A stretch of DNA of 64,000 nt from VAZQ01 sp963753575 (GCA_963753575.1 CAVWCR010000003.1:4898001-4962000), one strand, 5' to 3'. Numbered from the stretch's first letter, positions 8,701 through 17,319 are shown. The notes: generated by a model not told the origin, from the letters alone. Made by a program: numbers and translations.

Positions 8701-9218
8701 GGCTTGAAAAAGTCGACGGCGTCGAGGAAGGCGGGCGACTGGTCGTGCGCGGCCCAAACGTGATGCTCGGCTACCTGCGGGCGGAGCGTCCCGGCGTGCT
8801 CGAGCCGCCGCCGGACGGCTGGTATGACACCGGCGATATCGTCAGCATCGACGCCCAGGGCTTCGTCACCATCAAGGGGCGCGCCAAGCGCTTCGCCAAG
8901 GTCGGCGGCGAGATGGTGTCGCTCGCGGCGGTCGAGATGCTCGCCGGTGATCTGTGGCCGAACGCGCTCTCGGCGGTGGTGGCGGTGCCCGATCCGCGCA
9001 AGGGCGAGCGGCTGATCCTGGTCACCCAGCAGAAGGACGCTCAGCGCTCGGCTTTCATTGCATTCGCGCGCGAGCGCGGCGCCTCCGAGCTGATGTTCCC
9101 GTCCGAAATCTATAACATCGACAAGATGCCGCTTCTCGGCACCGGCAAGATCGACATGGTGAGCGTCGCCAAGCTGGTGCACGAGCAGATTGCCGCCAAG
9201 CCGGCCGTGGCGGTGTGA
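5790..9218 (+). CDS. aas: Trifunctional Aas: MFS lysophospholipid flippase + acyltransferase + acyl-ACP synthetase
   Basis: Predicted to recycle lysophospholipids in the inner membrane. Residues ~1-420 form an MFS transporter like LplT (FWTQFFAAFSDNFLKQ, about 12 helices). Residues ~430-630 are a PlsC-type acyltransferase with the HX4D motif NHVSFLD (His464, Asp469) and FPEGRIT near 531. Residues ~640-1142 are an AMP-forming ligase with TSGSEGVPKGV near 800, YGVTETAP near 940 and YDTGD near 1012. At 1,142 residues it is the full three-domain version; in E. coli the transporter LplT is a separate gene. No frameshift is seen. Confidence 0.93.
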   Translation: MSSSLLLTRRFAPLFWTQFFAAFSDNFLKQALIFLILFKIGGSKASVLVTLAPAVFILPYFFLSAFGGEMADRYDKALIAQRIKFSEIGVSILAVFGFWLHTVGFDTASVTILFLALFGFGVFGALFGPIKYGILPDHLARSELPAGNALVEGATFIAILLGTIVGGIAAQNGGDPAKFGFLMIIFSLACWGASLFIPPTGEAAPDLVIRRNVAASTASLLSHLRDDKRIWWGAFVTSWFWLAGAVVATVMQPLVKNALGGSEEVITTCNAIFAVSIALGSGLAAWLAAGRIILLPTLVAAFFLGLFAIDIGVSTYHASPIPDLHGYWALFHSLRGIRFVVDLAGLAACGGLFIVPVFAAVQAWAGADRRARVVAGVNVLNAGFMAGSGVIVAVLQAVGLPTSGVFLLLGVGSLLVAIAIGRTMPASALSDALSIIYRALFRIEVKGLENLHNAGPNVIIALNHVSFLDAGLAMSLRSRKPVFAIDVGIARMWWVRPFLKLTHALPLDPMKPMAVRTLIDAVKAGNALIIFPEGRITVTGSLMKVYDGAAMIADKADAEVLPVRIEGLEQTPFSRLSKGQVRRKWFPKVTVTVLEPVKLTVDPALKGRWRRQAAGAALYGIMSDLVFRTTSTDRTLVEAVIDAARQHGVRHIAVEDPLAGVLSYKRLLIGASILGSKLMPLAEIGRPVGVMLPNANATVVTVLGLMSAGRVPAMINFTAGATNIMAACQAAELGTIITSRSFVEKARLDNLVATLAEKVSIVYLEDVRKTVTKADKIRGLVIWKKPLVDRKADDWAAILFTSGSEGVPKGVVLSHRNMLANAAQAAARIDFGRQDKVFNVLPMFHSFGLTVGVMLPLVSGVRIYLYPSPLHYRTVAELIYGVNATILFGTDTFLNGYARVAHAYDFRSLRYILAGAEPVKESTRKTYMEKFGLRILEGYGVTETAPALALNTPMFNKFGTVGRILPGMDARLEKVDGVEEGGRLVVRGPNVMLGYLRAERPGVLEPPPDGWYDTGDIVSIDAQGFVTIKGRAKRFAKVGGEMVSLAAVEMLAGDLWPNALSAVVAVPDPRKGERLILVTQQKDAQRSAFIAFARERGASELMFPSEIYNIDKMPLLGTGKIDMVSVAKLVHEQIAAKPAVAV

Positions 9219-9248
9219 CATCCGACAGCATCCTGCGGGGAGACGAGC

Positions 9249-10022
9249 GTGACACAGGTTTCGTCGGCGCGGCCATCGGCGCCGCTCAGCTCCACGTTCC
9301 TGGTGCTGATCGCGGCGTTTCTGTTCTGCGCAGTCTGGATGCTGTACCGGCCGGACCAGGCTCGGCTTCTGGTGTTTCCGTTCGTACTGATCGGGTTTCT
9401 AATCGCGCTCTGCGTGCACGAGTTCGGCCACGCGATCGTCGCCTATCATTGCGGCGACGCATCAGTGCGCGAGAAGGGCTATCTCACGCTCGATCCGCTG
9501 CGCTACACCGACTTGCAATATAGCGTTCTATTCCCGCTCCTGATCATGGCGATCGGCGGCATCGGGCTGCCGGGCGGCGCGGTCTACATCAACACGATGC
9601 TGCTACGCCGGCGCATCTATGGCGCATTGGTATCGGCCGGCGGGCCGCTCGGGACTGTGGCGGTCCTGGCGCTGCTGATGATCGTGATCAATCTCGCTTT
9701 CAAGCCGGTCGCGCCCGATCCGGTCCTCTATGCGGCGCTGGCGTTCCTGGCGCTGCTGCAGGTGACGGTGTTGCTGTTCAACCTGCTGCCGTGTCCGGGG
9801 CTCGACGGCTGGGGCATCATCGAGCCGTTTCTTCCGAACTCCGCGCGTCGGTGGGGACGCAATGCGGCGGCGATCGCTCCCCTGCTGCTGGTGCTGGCTT
9901 TCTTCTTTGTGCCGGGGGTGAGCCGCTGGTTCTGGACTATCGTCTATACGGTGTGCGCGCAGATCGGGCTCGATCCGCGTGTGGCCTCGATCGGATACGG
10001 GCTGTTCCAATTCTGGCGGTAA
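9249..10022 (+). CDS. Site-2 protease family (M50) membrane protein
   Basis: 257-residue multi-spanning protein with the zinc-binding motif HEFGH at 57-61 in a membrane helix and the third-ligand region NLLPCPGLDGWG near residue 180, where NxxPxxxLDG is expected. This marks an intramembrane metalloprotease of the short M50 type without PDZ or CBS domains. It starts 30 bases after aas with GGGGAGACGAG upstream of the GTG at 9249, so it may share the aas transcript. The substrate is unknown. Confidence 0.85.
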   Translation: MTQVSSARPSAPLSSTFLVLIAAFLFCAVWMLYRPDQARLLVFPFVLIGFLIALCVHEFGHAIVAYHCGDASVREKGYLTLDPLRYTDLQYSVLFPLLIMAIGGIGLPGGAVYINTMLLRRRIYGALVSAGGPLGTVAVLALLMIVINLAFKPVAPDPVLYAALAFLALLQVTVLLFNLLPCPGLDGWGIIEPFLPNSARRWGRNAAAIAPLLLVLAFFFVPGVSRWFWTIVYTVCAQIGLDPRVASIGYGLFQFWR

Positions 10023-10054
10023 GCCGCGTGCAACGCGAAGCCTGACGCTCCGCG

Positions 10055-11092
10055 CTACTTCAGCTTCTTGATCCCCGCCTTGACGATGATGTCGCGGAAC
10101 ATCGCCACCTCCCTGGTGACGCGTTCCATGTGCTCCTTGCCAGTCTTGGCCTGCACGTCAAAGCCGGACTGGCTGAGCTTCGTGCGCATGGCGTCCGTGT
10201 GCAGGACCGCGAGCGTCTCCTTTTCCAGCCGTGCCACGATCGCGGGCGGTGTCTTCGCCGGCGCCAGCAGGGCGGTGTAGGTCTCGAACACGAAATCTGG
10301 GAAGCCCGCCTCTGCCATGGTGGGGATGTCGGGCAGGTCGTGCCAGCGCTTGGACCCGGTGACGGCGAGCCCCTTGATGACGCCCGACTTGATGTGCGGA
10401 TGCGCAGGCGCGAGCACTCCGGAGGAAAGCTGGACGGTGCCGCTCAACAGCGCCTTGAGCGCATCGCCGCCGCCCGCGAACACGATGGTCGCCATCTTCT
10501 GCAGGCCTTCCCGCTGCTTGAGCACCTCGGCCTGCAGCTGCGGCGTGGTGCCGATCGGCGGGGTCGAGACGTTGAACTTGTCCGGATTGGCCTTCGCCAT
10601 GGCCACGAATTCCTTCATGGTCTTGGCGCCGAGCTCGGGCTTGACCGCGAACACGTGCGGTGAGGTGGCGAGCTCGCAGATCGCGACGAAATCCTTGAAC
10701 GGATCGTAGGGCAGCTTCTCATAGAGGCCGGGATTGACCGAGTAGGCGCTGGTTGCCAGCAGGATGGTGTAGCCATCGGGCTCCGCGCGGGCGGCAAGTC
10801 CCATACCGATATTGCCGCCGGCGCCGCCGCGGTTCTCCACGAAGACGCTGCCGCCGAGCTTCTCCTGCAGGGCGGCCGCCACGATGCGGGCGATGATGTC
10901 GGACGGACCACCCGGCGTGTTGGCGACGATGACGCGTACCGGCCGCTCCGGATAGGCCGCGAAGGCCGTCCCGGCGCGCAGGACGACAGGCATCGCGATG
11001 CCGGCCGTCAGCAGGCCCTTGATGACGTTGCGGCGTGATGATGCAGACGTATCGTGCAGCTTGCCGTGCAGCTTATCTTGCAGCTTGGCCAT
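10055..11092 (-). CDS. Bug/TctC-family tripartite tricarboxylate transporter receptor
   Basis: Periplasmic solute receptor. The N-terminus has a twin-arginine signal (SSRRNVIKGLLTAG followed by a hydrophobic run and AFA). The mature part shows Bug hallmarks: YPERPVRVIVANTPGGPSD, the GG-rich loop NRGGAGGNIGM and LYEKLPYDPFKDF. Such proteins bind carboxylates and other small anions. No TctA or TctB membrane genes are present, as is usual for orphan Bug receptors. It is the last gene of the minus-strand set with the nitrilase and hydrolase, so its ligand may be a product or substrate of those enzymes. Confidence 0.9.
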   Translation of the reverse strand: MAKLQDKLHGKLHDTSASSRRNVIKGLLTAGIAMPVVLRAGTAFAAYPERPVRVIVANTPGGPSDIIARIVAAALQEKLGGSVFVENRGGAGGNIGMGLAARAEPDGYTILLATSAYSVNPGLYEKLPYDPFKDFVAICELATSPHVFAVKPELGAKTMKEFVAMAKANPDKFNVSTPPIGTTPQLQAEVLKQREGLQKMATIVFAGGGDALKALLSGTVQLSSGVLAPAHPHIKSGVIKGLAVTGSKRWHDLPDIPTMAEAGFPDFVFETYTALLAPAKTPPAIVARLEKETLAVLHTDAMRTKLSQSGFDVQAKTGKEHMERVTREVAMFRDIIVKAGIKKLK

Positions 11093-11239
11093 GGCGCCCC
11101 TCCCAGGATCGCTGTGTGTCGGTGGGGGATGCTAGAAACTTGCGCGCATGCCCGCAATGGTGGTCGCGGACCCCATTGCCGCAGAGCCCATCAGGCCGCT
11201 CTGGCGCGGACCCGGTAAGGCTGCACCAGATCTGGCGTG

Positions 11240-12328
11240 TCAGCCCGCCCCGAGCTGCTCGGCCATCCAGTCGGCGCTTTGCGTCCGCCAGCAATAGGCG
11301 CGGTTGTTGGCGATGTGGTTGCCTTCCTCGACCAGGTTGAGCACCACCGGGCCCTTCACCTCGTTTGCGAGGCGCTCGGAATCCTTCGCCGGCACGATGC
11401 GGTCGAGCTTGCCGTTCATGATGTAAATGGGACAGGTGATGTTCTGCGCGATGCCCTTGAGCGAGAGCGTCGCCGCCTTGCGGCGCGCCTCGTCGAGCGT
11501 CGCGCACTTGCTGCGCACCCGGAACGCCTCGCGGGTAAGGTCGGGTACGTTGTCGATGCATTCGCCCCAGTCGAACGGGCCGCCGAGCGCCAGGCACGCC
11601 TTGATGCGCTTGTCGAAGGCGGCCGCGCGCGGCGCGTAGTAGCCGCCGAGGCTGATGCCCGCGACCGCGACGCGCGACGCGTCGAGGTCGCGCCGCGTCT
11701 CGATGAAGTCGATGACCGCCTTGACGGCGACCTCGTAATCGCCGCGGATCGCGAAGTCGTATTCGCCTTCGCCCTGGCCCGGTCCGTCGAACGCCAGCGT
11801 CGCGATCCCGCGCGCCAGGAACGGCGCCTCGTAGGCGTCGGTTTCCTCCTTGCAGGAGTCGAGCCCGCACGCGAATGCGACCACCGGCGGGCGCGCGACC
11901 CCCGCAGGCTTGCGCAGGATGCCGGCGAGCCACTTGCCCTCGTACGGCATCTCGATCCGCTCGCCCGGAGGCCGCAGGTAGGGCGCCGCCAGCTTGCGGC
12001 ACTCGATCGCCTTGATGTGCGCCGCCTTCATCTGGGCCAGGTCCTGCACGAACAGGAACTTGCCGAAATGATAGTAGACGCCGGCGCGCTGGAGGTGCTC
12101 GCCGGCGCTGAGAAGCTTCCTGTTGGCGAGTGCCTCGCGGCCCATCGCCTCGTGCACGGCCGCGCGCTTCGACCAGGCGCTGCACCAGTCGTCCCACGAC
12201 GTGATCGAGCGCGTGACCTCCTCGAAATCGGTGAGCGCCACCCCGTTGGTGACGAAGCGCGGCCCCCAGTGCCCGATCGCGGAGGTGATGCGGGGGTCGG
12301 CAGTCTTTTCAAGAGTTGCGGTGGCCAT
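11240..12328 (-). CDS. Alpha/beta hydrolase, pseudooxynicotine-hydrolase/FrsA-like
   Basis: 362 residues starting at the ATG at 12328, which has GGAAGA nearby; a longer frame runs to 12379. The nucleophile elbow is GISLGGYY and the strand before it carries FDGPGQGEGEYD, as in C-C bond hydrolases of the 2,6-dihydroxypseudooxynicotine hydrolase / DUF1100 type; the C-terminal His is probably in EEGNHIANN. A helical N-terminal cap (HLQRAGVYYHFGKFLF) precedes the core. It overlaps the 3' end of the nitrilase by 20 bases, so the two are translationally linked. Confidence 0.83.
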   Translation of the reverse strand: MATATLEKTADPRITSAIGHWGPRFVTNGVALTDFEEVTRSITSWDDWCSAWSKRAAVHEAMGREALANRKLLSAGEHLQRAGVYYHFGKFLFVQDLAQMKAAHIKAIECRKLAAPYLRPPGERIEMPYEGKWLAGILRKPAGVARPPVVAFACGLDSCKEETDAYEAPFLARGIATLAFDGPGQGEGEYDFAIRGDYEVAVKAVIDFIETRRDLDASRVAVAGISLGGYYAPRAAAFDKRIKACLALGGPFDWGECIDNVPDLTREAFRVRSKCATLDEARRKAATLSLKGIAQNITCPIYIMNGKLDRIVPAKDSERLANEVKGPVVLNLVEEGNHIANNRAYCWRTQSADWMAEQLGAG

Positions 12329-13379
12329 CGTCGTCTTCCGTTGTGGGAGCGGTGAGGAGCGCGCTGGCGGAGGGCGCAAGCTGCGCGGGCGGCGTGGTGT
12401 CGAGGGCGTTGCCGCCGTGCACCGAATAAAGCTTCGGCGCCGCGCGGTTGATCTGCAGGTGGAAAATGTCCGGCCGGTTGTAGTGGCCGGCGAAGTCGTG
12501 CCGCAGCTTCATCTGGATGCCGATCTCAAGATCGCAGTCGGCGTAGAGAATACCCTCCTCGGCGCCCATCGGGCCCGCGATGACGCGGCTGTTAGGCGCG
12601 ACGATGCAGGAACCGCCGCAGCAGTCGGGGTCGCGCAGGAATTTCTCGGTCTCGGGCCCGCCGTTGAGCATCTCGATCATGCGCTCGTCGACCGTGCCGC
12701 AGGCTGCGATCACGAACGCCTTGCTCATCTGCGCGAACGAGCGCGCGTCGATTGTCACCCGGTCGCGCAGCGGATCGCCGCTCACCGGAAAATGGTTCGG
12801 CCAGCTCATGACATGGATGCGGGTGCCTTCGGCGGTGAGCGCGAAGACCGCGAGCGGATTGGAGTTCTCTCCGCAGATGAGCCCGCTCATGGGGCCGAAC
12901 TCGGTCTGGAACGCCCCGAACGTGTCACCGTAACCGCCGGTGTGCACCAGCCGCTCGCCGACGGTCGGCATGATCTTCTGGTGCTTGCCGATCAGCGCGC
13001 CATCCGGGCCGAAGAAGATTTGCGTGTTGAACATGGTCCCGAACGTGTTCGGGATTTTCTCGCACACGCCCATCACCACATAGGCGTTGGCGTCACGGGC
13101 CGCGTCACCAAGCGCCCTGGTCTCCGGGCCCGGGATTTCCACCGCGTTCTTGAACAATTCGGTGGCAAGCCGGTTGGAGCGCGCGCCGGTCGCCGAATGG
13201 TGGTGATACCAGACCGGATGCGCGGGGATGAATCCTTCCGGAAACCCGATCACGCGGGCGCCGGCGCGGCCGGCCTCCCGGATCAGCCGACAGGCCTTCT
13301 CGGTCGATCCGGTGCGGTCGAGGAACACCGAGGCCGCCTGCACCGCGGCGACCTTCACGACGCCATACGCATCACCCAT
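12309..13379 (-). CDS. Nitrilase / carbon-nitrogen hydrolase
   Basis: 356 residues with the complete Glu-Lys-Cys triad of the superfamily: Glu48 in GFPEGFIPAHP, Lys135 in KHQKIMPT and Cys169 in LICGENSNP. The PEGFIP, HQKIMPT and CGENSNPL blocks are those of true nitrilases (aliphatic/aryl nitrilase or cyanide hydratase branch) rather than amidases. It would convert an organic nitrile to the acid plus ammonia. It sits between an AhpD-like gene (18-base gap) and an alpha/beta hydrolase (overlap), which suggests a catabolic operon. Substrate not determinable. Confidence 0.9.
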   Translation of the reverse strand: MGDAYGVVKVAAVQAASVFLDRTGSTEKACRLIREAGRAGARVIGFPEGFIPAHPVWYHHHSATGARSNRLATELFKNAVEIPGPETRALGDAARDANAYVVMGVCEKIPNTFGTMFNTQIFFGPDGALIGKHQKIMPTVGERLVHTGGYGDTFGAFQTEFGPMSGLICGENSNPLAVFALTAEGTRIHVMSWPNHFPVSGDPLRDRVTIDARSFAQMSKAFVIAACGTVDERMIEMLNGGPETEKFLRDPDCCGGSCIVAPNSRVIAGPMGAEEGILYADCDLEIGIQMKLRHDFAGHYNRPDIFHLQINRAAPKLYSVHGGNALDTTPPAQLAPSASALLTAPTTEDDDGHRNS

Positions 13380-13396
13380 CGTTGGTCGCAGGCCCG

Positions 13397-14056
13397 CTAT
13401 TGCGCGGCTTCGCGCGCGGGCGATGCCGGCTTGTTGGCCCAGTAGTCGCTGTCGCTCTTCGAGCGCTTGAGCGCGTCTGTGTCCTCGAAACCGGGCGCCA
13501 TCGACGCGTCGGTGCCGGCCAAGACCTCGTGATGCTCGATGTTGAGGGTGCGCAGCCAGCGCTGCTGGCCCATGGTCAGCGCAATGAAAAAGCCGATCTC
13601 GACCAGCTCCGGCTCACTGAAATGCTGGTGCAGCCGTGCCCAGAACGCGTCGTCGACCGGCAGATCCCAGGTGATCGCCTCGGCATAGGAGAGCGCGGCC
13701 TTCTGCTTTTCGTTGTAGCGGGTCGAGTTCTCGAAGTTGATCAGATCGCGGTAGTCGTCCTCGACGACGCCTTGGCTCGCCGCCTTCACGGAGCGCTGAT
13801 TGCCGCAATATTCGCATTTGACCGAGCGCGACACATAGATCCGGCAAAGCTCCTTGATCGCATGATCGGCGACGCCGTTCTTGAACACGTCGCGCCACGA
13901 GTTCGCAAAGGACCAGAACACGGCCGGCACATGCGCGCGGATGGCCTGGCTCTCCGGCCGCGGCGTGCCTTCCCGGCGGCAGCGGTCGAACTCAGCCAAC
14001 ATCGCCTGATCCTTTACGGTGGCAGGGTCCACATAGCTGATGTGCGGCTTAGACAT
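13397..14056 (-). CDS. Carboxymuconolactone decarboxylase/AhpD-like protein
   Basis: 219 residues from the ATG at 14056, preceded by an excellent GGAGGAA site; the open frame continues to 14116. The helical core carries CEYCGNQRS, the CxxC of AhpD-like alkylhydroperoxidase-fold proteins, although the His usually three residues later is replaced (CxxCGNQ). The segment RYNEKQKAALSYAEAITWD is typical of this family. It is the first gene of the nitrilase operon; the role there is unknown, perhaps redox or decarboxylation. Confidence 0.78.
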   Translation of the reverse strand: MSKPHISYVDPATVKDQAMLAEFDRCRREGTPRPESQAIRAHVPAVFWSFANSWRDVFKNGVADHAIKELCRIYVSRSVKCEYCGNQRSVKAASQGVVEDDYRDLINFENSTRYNEKQKAALSYAEAITWDLPVDDAFWARLHQHFSEPELVEIGFFIALTMGQQRWLRTLNIEHHEVLAGTDASMAPGFEDTDALKRSKSDSDYWANKPASPAREAAQ

Positions 14057-14464
14057 CTTCGGTTCCTCCGGCTTGTCTCGTCCTGGGCGCCCGGCATGTT
14101 GCCGTATGATCAACAATCTATCAACGCCGCAGCGAATTGTTTACCACGCCATTGGTCGCGCCTGCTGCGCTCCCTGCTTGTGGACGGGAGCCTGCCCAAC
14201 GCGGTCCCTCAAGCATTTGTGGTGAAGACGCCTCGCTCAAACGGGGCGCGCGCCACATTCGTTAGGGGCGCGTTTCCCATATCCGTAAAGGTCGTGTCAA
14301 AGGTTGCTCCGCTCGCTACACCATCCGTAAACAATAGGACTTCAGCCTCTCTTCAGCATAGGGCCAGAACGCCGCAACGCTTCACGAAATCAATACCTCC
14401 TCACCACTTATAGTGAGCGTGAAACAACTTGGAAACCCGCTCGCGGGCCAAAGGAAATAGTGGC
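14057..14464. other. Intergenic region between the nitrilase operon and the cpa locus
   Basis: 408 bases between divergent operons, so promoters for both are expected. I see an 11-base inverted repeat CACTTATAGTG at about 14405-14415, shortly before cpaB, and AT-richer patches. No Flp pilin or other small gene could be read in any frame. Confidence 0.5.
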
Positions 14465-15358
14465 GTGCGTACCAGCACCATCGTGATGATCGGCGTTGCC
14501 GCGCTGTTCGGCCTGTTCGCTGTGTTTCTCGCGCAGTCGTGGCTGAACGGGCAGGCCGAGATGCGGATGCGGAGCCTCCAAGCACAGAAGGCGCCGGTCG
14601 CCACGCAGACAATTGTGGTCGCCAGCAAGCCGCTGCGCTTCGGCACCGAGCTCTCCTCTGCAACCCTGCGCGAGATCGCCTGGCCGGAAAATGCCGTTCC
14701 GGCCGGTGCGTTCCGCACGATCGCGGACATCATGGGCGAGAGCGGCCGTCGTGTCGTCCTCACCGCCATCGAGGCGAACGAGCCCGTGCTCGCGTCCAAG
14801 ATCACGGGGCCGGGCCAGCGCGCGACGCTGTCGGCGATGCTGCAGGATGGCATGCGGGCCGTCACCATTCGGGTCAACGACGTCGAGGGCGTGGCCGGTT
14901 TCGTCCTGCCGGGCGATCGGGTCGACGTCGCGCTCACGCGGCAGAAGGACAACAACGGAAAAGATCGCTCGAGCACCGACGTCGTGCTGCAGAACACGCG
15001 CGTCCTTGCAATCGACCAGATTGCGGACGAGCGCAACGACAAGCCGTCGGTGGTCAAGGCGGTCACGCTCGAGGTCGATACCGCAGGCGCGCAGAAGCTC
15101 TCGCTGGCGGCGTCGGTCGGGACGCTTTCGCTGATGCTGCGCCGGGCCGGCGAAGCGTCGCTGGAGTCGACCCGCGCGGTCACGCTCAGCGATCTGACCG
15201 CGGGCGGTGTTGTGTCGGGTTCGGAGAGGTCGTTCACGACCGTCAAGGTGTTCCGGCCGGCCAAGGACGCGCAGAAGATCAATCGAGAGGACTACAGCGT
15301 GCCGACCGAAGGGGCGGCCGGCACGGCAACAGCCGATCAGAAGGGAGCGCTCCAGTAG
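14465..15358 (+). CDS. cpaB: Flp pilus assembly protein CpaB/RcpC
   Basis: Periplasmic/inner-membrane component of the Tad pilus machine. One N-terminal helix (TSTIVMIGVAALFGLFAVFL) is followed by a SAF-domain region (VASKPLRFGTELSSATLREI) and the RcpC domain (RAVTIRVNDVEGVAGFVLPGDRVDV). I prefer the GTG at 14465 (AAAGGAAA upstream; N-terminus MRTSTIV) over the TTG at 14429. First gene of a plus-strand run ending at tadD. Confidence 0.9.
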   Translation: MRTSTIVMIGVAALFGLFAVFLAQSWLNGQAEMRMRSLQAQKAPVATQTIVVASKPLRFGTELSSATLREIAWPENAVPAGAFRTIADIMGESGRRVVLTAIEANEPVLASKITGPGQRATLSAMLQDGMRAVTIRVNDVEGVAGFVLPGDRVDVALTRQKDNNGKDRSSTDVVLQNTRVLAIDQIADERNDKPSVVKAVTLEVDTAGAQKLSLAASVGTLSLMLRRAGEASLESTRAVTLSDLTAGGVVSGSERSFTTVKVFRPAKDAQKINREDYSVPTEGAAGTATADQKGALQ

Positions 15359-15388
15359 GAGGGCTACGAGTTTCGGGGAAGGTAGATC

Positions 15389-16951
15389 ATGGGTGGGGAG
15401 AGTAACGTGACAGAGCACATTGGGTGTCAGGCCCTGGCAGAATGGCGGGGCTTGTCGAAGGCGGTCTTGCCGCGAGGCCGGCGGCTCTTGGCCACGCTGG
15501 CGGCGACCGCTCTCGCCGCGACCGCGGTGACGGTGACGCCGACCGTGGATGCGCAGGCGCAGCGATTGATCCAGATAGCCGGCGCTCGTCGGACCGTGTC
15601 GTTGACGATCGCGGTCGGCAAGACCGAAGACGTGCGCGTCGACGCGCCGTTTTCCGACGTGACGATCGGAGATCCGGAAGTCGCCGATGTTACGCCGTTG
15701 ACCGATCATACACTGTCGATCCTCGGCAAGAAGATCGGCACGACCCGCGTGACCGTCTATGCGGAAGGCAAGCGTCAGCTCGGCATCTTCGACATCGAAG
15801 TGTCGTACGACGTGTCGCGGCTCGCGACCGAAATCCGTTCGGCCGTCGGTCCCGGCATGCGGGTTTCGTCGGTCAATGGCCGGATCATGCTCTCGGGTGT
15901 CGCTTCCGATGCCGTGACGCTTGACCGGGCGGTGACGATCGCGCGCCAGTTCGCGCCGGACATCATCAACACCGTCAGGGTGTCGCAGCCGCAGCAGGTC
16001 ATGCTGGAAGTCCGCTTTGTCGAGGCCACGCGCCAGGCCGGGCGCGAGCTCGGCGTCCAGTGGAACGTCTTCAACAGCCACATGACGGCGAATATCGGAT
16101 CGCGCCGCAACGCCGCGGGGCTGCCGATCACGGCGCCGACGAGCCCGACCCAGATTCCGGTCGGCGAAGTCGCGGCCGGGGTGCTCTCCGGAGCGTCGCC
16201 GTTCGGCTTCCTGCTCGGCCGCATCCTGTCGGGCGGGTCAACGATCGACGTTGCGATCAACGCGCTTGAGCAGCGCGGGCTGGCGCGCAGCCTGGCGGAG
16301 CCGAATCTGACCGCGCTCTCAGGCGACACCGCAAGCTTCCTTGCCGGTGGCGAGTATCCGATCCCGGTGTCGGGCACCAACAACTCGATTTCGGTGGAAT
16401 ACAAGCGCTACGGCGTCGGCCTCGCCTTCACGCCGACCGTGCTCAGGGACGGCGTGATCAACCTGAAGATCGAGCCCGAGGTGAGCCAGTTCGATGTCAA
16501 CAATGCGATCGCGCTTGGTCCCGGCCTGCCGCCGGTCCCGGCCCTGATCGTGCGCCGCGCCTCGACCACGCTCGAGCTTCGTGACGGCCAGAGCTTTGTC
16601 ATCGGCGGGCTGCTGCAGAACATCAACAAGGCCAACCAGGAGCAACTGCCCTGGCTCGGCGACGTGCCGATACTTGGCGCGCTGTTTGCGAGCAGGTCCT
16701 TCCAGAAGGACGAGACTGATCTCGCCATCATCGTCACGCCCCACCTCGTGCGTCCCGCACGGCCGGGCGATCCGGTCAAGACGCCGCTCGACAATACGGT
16801 GCCGGGCAACGATGCGGACTTGTTCCTGGCCGGCAAGGGCGAAATCCCGCGCGGCAAGCTGCGCACCGCGATGGGCGCGGAGCTGCCCTACAGCGGCCAC
16901 ATGCTCGATCTTCCCAAGGGAGGCAACAATGTCGTCGTCACCAAGAACTAG
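15389..16951 (+). CDS. cpaC: Type II/III secretin CpaC/RcpA of the Tad pilus
   Basis: Outer-membrane secretin through which the pilus passes. After a long basic N-terminus with a signal sequence (LLATLAATALAATAVTV) come a pilus-specific N-domain (AVGKTEDVRVDAPFSDVTIG), a BON-like region (RMRVSSVNGRIMLSG area) and the secretin domain with VMLEVRFVEATRQAGRELG and the C-terminal PWLGDVPILGALFASRSFQ. 520 residues, normal for CpaC. Its end overlaps the next gene by 23 bases. Confidence 0.93.
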   Translation: MGGESNVTEHIGCQALAEWRGLSKAVLPRGRRLLATLAATALAATAVTVTPTVDAQAQRLIQIAGARRTVSLTIAVGKTEDVRVDAPFSDVTIGDPEVADVTPLTDHTLSILGKKIGTTRVTVYAEGKRQLGIFDIEVSYDVSRLATEIRSAVGPGMRVSSVNGRIMLSGVASDAVTLDRAVTIARQFAPDIINTVRVSQPQQVMLEVRFVEATRQAGRELGVQWNVFNSHMTANIGSRRNAAGLPITAPTSPTQIPVGEVAAGVLSGASPFGFLLGRILSGGSTIDVAINALEQRGLARSLAEPNLTALSGDTASFLAGGEYPIPVSGTNNSISVEYKRYGVGLAFTPTVLRDGVINLKIEPEVSQFDVNNAIALGPGLPPVPALIVRRASTTLELRDGQSFVIGGLLQNINKANQEQLPWLGDVPILGALFASRSFQKDETDLAIIVTPHLVRPARPGDPVKTPLDNTVPGNDADLFLAGKGEIPRGKLRTAMGAELPYSGHMLDLPKGGNNVVVTKN

Positions 16952-17291
16952 GTCATTGGCGGTGGTTGTCGCCCTCGGGGCGGCGCTGGGCGGCTGCTCG
17001 GACATCTACTGGGCCCGACGTGAGACGGTCTCGCTCGGCGCCAACGACGCGGTCGAGACGAACAAGGTCGTCCACATGGTCGATCCGTGGCCTCGCTCCA
17101 GCACCAACCGCGACATCGCGTTCAACGGCGAGCGGGTGGAGTCGGCGCAGGAGCGCTACCGGCAGAATCGCGTCATCAGGCCCGTCAACGTGACGACCAG
17201 CTCGGTCGCCTATCAGAAAGCGCAGGAGGCCGCCGCGACTGCGACGGCGGCACAGTCGGCGCCGGCTGCCGCCCCGGTGAAGGGCCCTTGA
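16929..17291 (+). CDS. Small lipoprotein of the tad locus (CpaD position)
   Basis: 120 residues with a lipoprotein signal peptide: MSSSPRTRSLAVVVALGAAL followed by lipobox LGGC. The start at 16929 has GGGAGG directly upstream, inside the cpaC 3' end; the frame is also open far upstream, but that stretch overlaps cpaC and is not coding. The mature part has no domain I recognise (RETVSLGANDAVETNKVVHM, then an Ala/Pro-rich tail). It occupies the place of cpaD between cpaC and cpaE but is about half the usual CpaD length, so it may be a reduced CpaD or a different pilus lipoprotein. Confidence 0.82.
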   Translation: MSSSPRTRSLAVVVALGAALGGCSDIYWARRETVSLGANDAVETNKVVHMVDPWPRSSTNRDIAFNGERVESAQERYRQNRVIRPVNVTTSSVAYQKAQEAAATATAAQSAPAAAPVKGP

Positions 17292-17319
17292 TCGAAAATC
17301 CGAGGCGCGAGCGAGTGTC

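Noticed and set aside
6744..9221. 825-codon open frame on the minus strand
   Set aside because: It is antisense to the well-supported aas gene, is His/Arg/Asp-rich without domains, and results from GC-rich codon bias.
12123..13445. 440-codon plus-strand frame
   Set aside because: Antisense of the nitrilase and hydrolase genes; no recognisable domain.
14100..14430. Search for a Flp pilin gene upstream of cpaB
   Set aside because: No frame encodes a short protein with a prepilin-type G/A-LxEY segment.
14408..16081. 557-codon minus-strand frame over cpaB/cpaC
   Set aside because: Shadow of the two plus-strand pilus genes; no motif and low-complexity Arg/His composition.
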